DNA of 9,973 nucleotides from Gammaproteobacteria bacterium (GTDB lineage: Bacteria; Pseudomonadota; Gammaproteobacteria; S012-40): the NCBI GenBank assembly GCA_029857925.1, contig JAOUGF010000040.1, positions 1-9,973 of the forward strand, read 5' to 3'. Under the pieces are notes generated by a model that saw only the letters and a program-made list of their open reading frames with translations, searched no databases and was not told the origin of the DNA. The translations under genes were made by a program, and so were the position numbers. Below are positions 6,047 through 9,973 of the stretch, piece by piece. Positions within the stretch are counted from its first letter, which is position 1; every line of letters starts with the position of its first letter.

Positions 6047-6352
6047 ATGAGCGTATTACATACAGTAAATAAATCACCTTTTGAGCGTAATGGGTTAGAA
6101 TCTTGTTTGCGCTATGTCAAGAAAGGCAGCAGTGTGTTGTTGATCGAAGACGGTGTCTATGGGGCGCTTGCAGGCAGTGCGTCAAGCAATGCCGTTAAAG
6201 GTGCGATGGCCAATGTTACGGTGTATGCACTAGAAGCCGATGTGTTGGCGCGTGGCATCAAAGGTAAGTTGATGGACGGAGTAAAGCTAGTGGATTACGC
6301 GGGTTTTGTCGATTTGGTGACGAAGCACGACACCACTTCTGCTTGGTTATAA
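6047..6352 (+). CDS. dsrH: Sulfur-transfer complex subunit DsrH (TusB-like)
   Basis: 101 residues. DsrH is the third subunit of the DsrEFH hexamer. Its conserved cysteine is in place at C20 (SPFERNGLESCLRYV), matching Cys20 described in A. vinosum. LLIEDGVYGAL at residues 31-41 is the family's central strand and loop. The start at 6047 has GGGGGA a few bases upstream, 11 bases after dsrF. The stop codon (6350-6352) lies inside a perfect TATAAT sequence that may be a promoter for dsrC. All three key features of DsrEFH (C78 in DsrE, none in DsrF, C20 in DsrH) are intact, so the complex is expected to be functional. Confidence 0.95.
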   Translation: MSVLHTVNKSPFERNGLESCLRYVKKGSSVLLIEDGVYGALAGSASSNAVKGAMANVTVYALEADVLARGIKGKLMDGVKLVDYAGFVDLVTKHDTTSAWL

Positions 6353-6353
6353 T
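6348..6353 (+). promoter_or_regulatory. Candidate -10 box of an internal dsrC promoter
   Basis: A perfect TATAAT covers the dsrH stop codon. Initiation about seven bases later, near 6360, would give a leader of about 19 bases that still contains the dsrC ribosome site. No good -35 hexamer is found 16-18 bases upstream, which weakens the call. In A. vinosum, transcript levels suggested that dsrC has a secondary internal promoter, so the position is biologically sensible. Confidence 0.4.
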
Positions 6354-6362
6354 CTAAATTTT

Positions 6363-6370
6363 GAGGAGGT
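6363..6370 (+). promoter_or_regulatory. Strong Shine-Dalgarno of dsrC
   Basis: GAGGAGGT, containing the seven-base match AGGAGGT to the 16S anti-Shine-Dalgarno complement, lies eight bases before the dsrC ATG. It is the strongest ribosome site in the operon; the other genes have four- to six-base matches such as AGAGGA (dsrA), GGAG (dsrB) and AGGAG (dsrK). This fits the need for excess DsrC protein. Confidence 0.8.
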
Positions 6371-6378
6371 AAAATTCC

Positions 6379-6714
6379 ATGTCGAGTATCGAAGTGGCAG
6401 GCAAGTCCCTGGAAACAGATGAAGAAGGCTATTTATTGAATTTGGCCGAATGGACGGAAGATGCAGCCAAGGTGTTGGCCGCTGCCGAAAATGTCAATAT
6501 GACTGAAGCGCATTGGGAAGTGATTAACTTCCTACGCGAATATTATGACGAATATCAAATCGCCCCTGCAGTGCGCGTGTTGACGAAGGCGATAGGCAAG
6601 AAATTGGGCCCAGAAAAAGGTAACAGCAAATATTTGTATGAGTTGTTCCCCTATGGCCCAGCCAAGCAAGCGTGTAAAATCGCGGGTTTGCCGAAGCCGA
6701 CCGGTTGCGTGTAA
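6379..6714 (+). CDS. dsrC: Sulfur carrier protein DsrC
   Basis: 111 residues. DsrC carries sulfur between DsrEFH, DsrAB and the DsrMK membrane module through its flexible C-terminal arm. Both arm cysteines are present: C99 (AKQACKIAG) and the penultimate C110 (PTGCV), ten residues apart, which marks true DsrC as opposed to TusE with one cysteine. The N-terminal ETDEEGYLLNLAEWTED and the central EAHWEVINFLREYY (helix-turn-helix-like region) are family signatures. KYLYELFPYGPAKQ leads into the arm. The start at 6379 follows a very strong Shine-Dalgarno and a possible internal promoter. A small hairpin follows the stop. A paralogue begins at 115 on the other strand. A. vinosum DsrC has been reported to bind DNA, so a regulatory role is possible in addition. 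Confidence 0.98.
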   Translation: MSSIEVAGKSLETDEEGYLLNLAEWTEDAAKVLAAAENVNMTEAHWEVINFLREYYDEYQIAPAVRVLTKAIGKKLGPEKGNSKYLYELFPYGPAKQACKIAGLPKPTGCV

Positions 6715-6723
6715 TTATAAAGG

Positions 6724-6741
6724 CTCCCTAGAACGAGGGAG
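6724..6741 (+). other. Hairpin between dsrC and dsrM
   Basis: CTCCCT (6724-6729) and AGGGAG (6736-6741) form a perfect 6-bp stem with a six-base loop (AGAACG), nine bases after the dsrC stop. No T-run follows, so it is not a standard intrinsic terminator. It could protect the 3' end of a short dsrC transcript, attenuate read-through into dsrM, or be an RNA-processing site. Confidence 0.5.
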
Positions 6742-6771
6742 TGCGGTTTGGTGGATTGAGATGGGGGCGTA

Positions 6772-7503
6772 ATGAGTGGTTTGACGATGTTTTTTGCGCT
6801 GCTGATGTATGGCGCGGCATTGGTTTTCACCGTTGGTGTGGGTTGGCGCGTATTTATATATGCGCGCACACCCGCCCCCCTCAAAATCCCCACCACGCCT
6901 GCACCGACGACGCGCACAGGGGTGTGGATACGCATGGCGCGCGAGGTTGTTTTATTTGAGAGCCTCTTTAAGTCGAATAAATGGATTTGGTTGTTTGGTT
7001 ATCTTTTTCATGCCAGTTTATTGCTGGTTTTAATTCGGCATCTTCGTTATTTCACCGAACCCGTTTGGGGTTGGGTGGCGCTCGCGCAAACCTTTGGTAC
7101 CTATGCCGGTTTCGCAATGTTGGCCGGGTTATTCGCATTGTGGTTGCGGCGTATTGTGGTGCAACGCATACGCTATATCAGTAATCTTTCCGACCACCTG
7201 ATGCTGTGGTTGTTGATGGCTATCGCGTTAACGGGTTTGATGATGCGCTTTGTCGCGCACACCGATATTATCGGGTTAAAGATGTTCGCGCTGGGCCTGT
7301 TGCGCTTAGATATACAACCGGTACCCGCCGATCCGCTGGTGTTAGCGCATTTAGCGTTGGTCGCAGGTTTGATGCTGGTGTTTCCGATTTCAAAATTATT
7401 GCACGCACCCGGTTTGTTTTTTAGTCCCTCGCGCAATCAAGTGGATAATCCGCGTGAGAAACGCCATTTGGCGCCCTGGGCTGCCAAGTTAGAAAGCAAG
7501 TAA
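6772..7503 (+). CDS. dsrM: DsrM, heme b membrane subunit of the DsrMKJOP complex
   Basis: 243 residues, an integral membrane protein related to the NarI-type cytochrome b subunit of nitrate reductase. I see five hydrophobic segments at about 5-30, 71-93, 100-125, 142-161 and 189-210. A proline/threonine-rich loop (about 32-50) joins the first two. Histidines placed to ligate heme b are H80 and H90 in the second segment, H142 at the start of the fourth, and H193 and H211 around the fifth; which pairs bind heme cannot be settled here. DsrM exchanges electrons with the quinone pool and with DsrK. The start at 6772 has GGGGG four bases upstream, a rather close spacing. It follows dsrC by 57 bases, the widest gap in the operon, and precedes dsrK by 28 bases. 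Confidence 0.93.
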   Translation: MSGLTMFFALLMYGAALVFTVGVGWRVFIYARTPAPLKIPTTPAPTTRTGVWIRMAREVVLFESLFKSNKWIWLFGYLFHASLLLVLIRHLRYFTEPVWGWVALAQTFGTYAGFAMLAGLFALWLRRIVVQRIRYISNLSDHLMLWLLMAIALTGLMMRFVAHTDIIGLKMFALGLLRLDIQPVPADPLVLAHLALVAGLMLVFPISKLLHAPGLFFSPSRNQVDNPREKRHLAPWAAKLESK

Positions 7504-7531
7504 TTCAGACCATCTTTTAGGAGTAGAGTGC

Positions 7532-9028
7532 GTGGCGAAGGTCGAATTTGAAACGCCGAAGATGCGTGAATATCCGGTTATACCGATCATTCATGCCGAT
7601 GCGATGGCGCATAGCCAACCCTTTGTTGCATCGTCACAGCATCAAGAGTCACTCGGTTTTCCTGGTCAGTTGGTAGACAATTGGAAAGAGGTCGCTATCG
7701 ATAAGATGGGCGAGCTACTGACTAAATACCGTTCGTTGAAAGTTTATTTGGATAGCTGCGTCAAGTGCGGTGCATGTACCGATAAGTGCCACTATTTCCA
7801 GGGCACGACGGATCCGAAAAATATGCCGGTCGCGCGTCAGGATTTATTTCGCAAGGTTTATCGTCGACACTTTACGTTTGCAGGAAAATATTTTCCGCGC
7901 TTGGTCGGTGCGGAAGATTTGACAGAACAAGTGTTGGGTGATTGGTATAAATATTTTCATCAGTGCTCGCAGTGTCGTCGCTGTTCCGTGTTTTGTCCTT
8001 ATGGCATAGATACGGCTGAGATATCCATGGCGGCGCGCGAGATCATGGACACTATTGGCAAAGGCCAAAAATATTGCAATGAGATTATCGGCAAGGTGCA
8101 TAAGATCGGCAACAACCTTGGATTGCCCGAGCCAGCGCTCGCCGACACCTTGCAAGGTCTGGAAGAAGATATTAAGGACGATACCGGTTTTGACGTGCGC
8201 CTGCCGTTAGATGTAAAGGGTGCCGACGTATTATTAGTCACGCCATCCGCGGATTTTTTTGCCGAGCCGCATATTGACGGCCTTATTGGTTACGCAAAGG
8301 TATTCCATCAGGCCGGTATTAGCTGGACATTGAGTTCGTATGCCTCTGAGGCCGCGAATTTCGGCATGTTCATCGGTAGCTACGACCAGATGAAAAAGAT
8401 CGCCGAACGCGTGCGCACGGCGGCGTTGGAGTTGGGTGTAAAACGCATCATAGTAGGTGAGTGTGGTCACGCCTGGCGTGTCGCATATAGTTTCTGGAAT
8501 ACGTTGGCGGGGCCGTTTGATTTTCTCGATCCGCGTTATCCGTCACCCCAGCACATCATTGAGTTTACCTCTGATTTGATCGACAGCGGCGGCATCACGT
8601 TAGATAAAGAAGCTAACGACAACCGTATAGTGACCTTTCACGATTCGTGCAACGTCGCGCGTGCGTCGCGCATGGGAAATTTGCCGGGCGGTCAATTTGA
8701 GTTGCCACGCAAAGTCATCAAGGCTGCGTGCAATCATTTTGTCGATATGCCGGCAGACACGATCCGTGAAAAAACCTATTGCTGCGGAGGCGGCGGAGGA
8801 TTATTGACAGACGATTTATTGGAGTTACGCGTTAAAGGTGCGTTACCGCGTATGGAAGCGCTCAAGCATGTCGTGGACAATAATGGCGTAAATAATGTTG
8901 CCGCGATTTGCGCGATTTGTAAGAGTCAGTACTCGAAGGTTTTACCGTATTATGGTTTCCCGAGGGACATGATCGTCAGCGTACACCAATTGGTGAGCAA
9001 CGCCATTGTCCTGGGTGATAAACAGTAA
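7532..9028 (+). CDS. dsrK: DsrK, HdrD-like iron-sulfur catalytic subunit of DsrMKJOP
   Basis: 498 residues, soluble and membrane-associated through DsrM. It resembles HdrD of heterodisulfide reductase and is the likely site where the DsrC disulfide/trisulfide is handled. Two [4Fe-4S] motifs are seen: C76-x2-C79-x2-C82-x3-C86 (CVKCGACTDKC) and C145-x2-C148-x2-C151-x3-C155 (CSQCRRCSVFCP). The C-terminal part carries a CCG-type domain for the noncubane cluster: C373 (HDSCNVAR), C417-C418 (YCCGGGGG) and C460-x2-C463 (AICAICKSQY), with an additional C311 (GECGHAWR). The start is a GTG at 7532, eight bases after AGGAG. All cluster ligands are intact. It is followed by dsrL 27 bases later. Confidence 0.96.
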   Translation: MAKVEFETPKMREYPVIPIIHADAMAHSQPFVASSQHQESLGFPGQLVDNWKEVAIDKMGELLTKYRSLKVYLDSCVKCGACTDKCHYFQGTTDPKNMPVARQDLFRKVYRRHFTFAGKYFPRLVGAEDLTEQVLGDWYKYFHQCSQCRRCSVFCPYGIDTAEISMAAREIMDTIGKGQKYCNEIIGKVHKIGNNLGLPEPALADTLQGLEEDIKDDTGFDVRLPLDVKGADVLLVTPSADFFAEPHIDGLIGYAKVFHQAGISWTLSSYASEAANFGMFIGSYDQMKKIAERVRTAALELGVKRIIVGECGHAWRVAYSFWNTLAGPFDFLDPRYPSPQHIIEFTSDLIDSGGITLDKEANDNRIVTFHDSCNVARASRMGNLPGGQFELPRKVIKAACNHFVDMPADTIREKTYCCGGGGGLLTDDLLELRVKGALPRMEALKHVVDNNGVNNVAAICAICKSQYSKVLPYYGFPRDMIVSVHQLVSNAIVLGDKQ

Positions 9029-9055
9029 TCGCTAGCGTAGAGGAGTTGATATACC

Positions 9056-9973
9056 ATGGCCGCATCACCGGATGACGTAAACAAAAAATTAACCTTTCGT
9101 CGTTACCAAGACGGCGATCACGAGCAGGAAAATTTGAATGAAGCGATTTTCCAAGCGAGCTGGACGCATAAGTGTCCGACCTACATACACCGCACGCCGC
9201 CGTGTCAAGGTAGCTGTCCTTCCGGTGAAGATATCCGTGGCTGGTTGGATATCGTGCGCGGCATCGAAAAACCCGTCGCCGGTGTAACCTGGCAGGAATA
9301 TGCATTTCGTCGTTCCACAACTGCAAACCCGTTCCCGTCGGTGATGGGGCGTGTGTGTCCCGCGCCCTGTGAAAGCGGTTGTAATCGTAACGAGGTGGAA
9401 GATCACGTGGGTATTAACGCGGTCGAGCAATTTATCGGCGACCACGCACTGAAGTCCAAATTTACATTCACGGCTGGCAAAGATACCGGCAAAAAAGTCG
9501 CGATCGTCGGCGGCGGCCCTGCGGGACTGGCGGCGGCCTACCAATTGCGTTTATTAGGTCATGCCTGCACGGTGTTTGACGATCACGCGGAACTTGGCGG
9601 TATGATGCGTTATGGCATTCCGGGCTATCGTACGCCGCGTGATGTGTTGGATGGCGAGATCAACCGTATTGTCGAAATGGGCGTGACGCTAAAGCTCAAC
9701 ACGCGCATAGGTAAAGATATTCCGCTGGCGCAAGTCGAAAAAGACTTCGATGCCATCGTCTGGGCGTTGGGTGCGCAATCGGGTCGTCCATTGCCGGTAC
9801 CCGGTGCCGAGGCCAAGAATTGCATCACCGGCGTGGCATTTTTGAATGCGTTTAATGACGGTCGCTTGCAATACGTGACCGGCCGCGTTGTGGTCGTCGG
9901 CGGTGGTGACACCTCGATCGACGTGGCGTCGGTGGCACGCCGTATCGGTAATATCACGGCGATACGTGAAACC
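9056..9973 (+). CDS. dsrL: DsrL, FAD/iron-sulfur NAD(P)H oxidoreductase (5' part, runs off the window)
   Basis: The first 306 codons are present and open to the window edge; the complete protein is usually about 650 residues. DsrL resembles the small subunit of glutamate synthase and transfers electrons between DsrAB and NAD(P). An N-terminal cysteine-rich domain holds C40, C50, C54, C101, C105 and C109, which bind [4Fe-4S] clusters. An FAD Rossmann motif follows at about 147-160 (VAIVGGGPAGLAAA), then GGMMRYGIPGYRTP at 181-194. A second nucleotide-binding motif for NAD(P)H starts at about 278 (VVVVGGGDTSIDVA). The start at 9056 has GAGGAG about ten bases upstream. The C-terminal part, including any ferredoxin-like domain, is not visible. 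DsrL next to dsrK is a hallmark of sulfur oxidizers. Confidence 0.95.
   Translation, partial: MAASPDDVNKKLTFRRYQDGDHEQENLNEAIFQASWTHKCPTYIHRTPPCQGSCPSGEDIRGWLDIVRGIEKPVAGVTWQEYAFRRSTTANPFPSVMGRVCPAPCESGCNRNEVEDHVGINAVEQFIGDHALKSKFTFTAGKDTGKKVAIVGGGPAGLAAAYQLRLLGHACTVFDDHAELGGMMRYGIPGYRTPRDVLDGEINRIVEMGVTLKLNTRIGKDIPLAQVEKDFDAIVWALGAQSGRPLPVPGAEAKNCITGVAFLNAFNDGRLQYVTGRVVVVGGGDTSIDVASVARRIGNITAIRET

Noticed and set aside
6724..6741. Intrinsic terminator after dsrC
   Set aside because: The stem is only 6 bp and no T-run follows, so a full terminator is not supported; kept only as a hairpin.
9029..9037. CGCTAGCG palindrome between dsrK and dsrL, with TCGCTAGC also found at 2784-2791 upstream of dsrA
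   Set aside because: An 8-base match shared twice in 10 kb is compatible with chance; flanking bases do not agree.
2847..9973. Reductive (sulfate-reducer) Dsr system
   Set aside because: There is no dsrD after dsrB, and dsrEFH plus dsrL are present, which mark the oxidative type in known organisms.

Overview
The window carries the left part of a dissimilatory sulfite reductase (dsr) locus of the oxidative, reverse-acting type. It most likely comes from a sulfur-oxidizing gammaproteobacterium, although a related proteobacterial sulfur oxidizer cannot be excluded. The plus-strand order dsrA-dsrB-dsrE-dsrF-dsrH-dsrC-dsrM-dsrK-dsrL matches the start of the dsr operon of purple sulfur bacteria such as Allochromatium vinosum. 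dsrEFH and dsrL together mark sulfur oxidizers, and no dsrD (a sulfate-reducer marker) lies after dsrB. No species can be named from the sequence alone.

Layout. Positions 1-2632 are a minus-strand group that diverges from dsrA. Read from its promoter side it holds a TauD/TfdA-like Fe(II)/2-oxoglutarate dioxygenase, a 71-residue protein, a Cas6/Cmx6-like CRISPR RNA endonuclease homologue whose start overlaps the 71-residue gene by ATGA, an unrecognised 196-residue protein, and the N-terminus of a second DsrC/TusE-like protein cut by the left edge. Positions 2633-2846 are the divergent regulatory region. It has an eight-C run inside a potential G-quadruplex and a 9-bp inverted repeat. Positions 2847-9973 are the dsr operon, in one direction with short gaps; dsrL runs off the right edge.

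How the genes work together (known from the families). The DsrEFH complex passes sulfane sulfur to the C-terminal cysteines of DsrC. The DsrC persulfide/trisulfide cycle links DsrAB, which produces sulfite, to the membrane DsrMK module. DsrL is a flavin iron-sulfur protein that exchanges electrons between DsrAB and NAD(P)H. The rest of the complex (dsrJOP and others) would be expected beyond the right edge.

The least ordinary part is the minus-strand group. A solitary Cas6-family gene, with no CRISPR array or other cas gene in view, sits beside genes of unknown function, a dioxygenase and a DsrC paralogue, directly against a sulfur-oxidation operon. Within the dsr operon, dsrC has its own signals: a perfect TATAAT over the dsrH stop codon, the strongest Shine-Dalgarno of the operon, and a 6-bp hairpin just after its stop.
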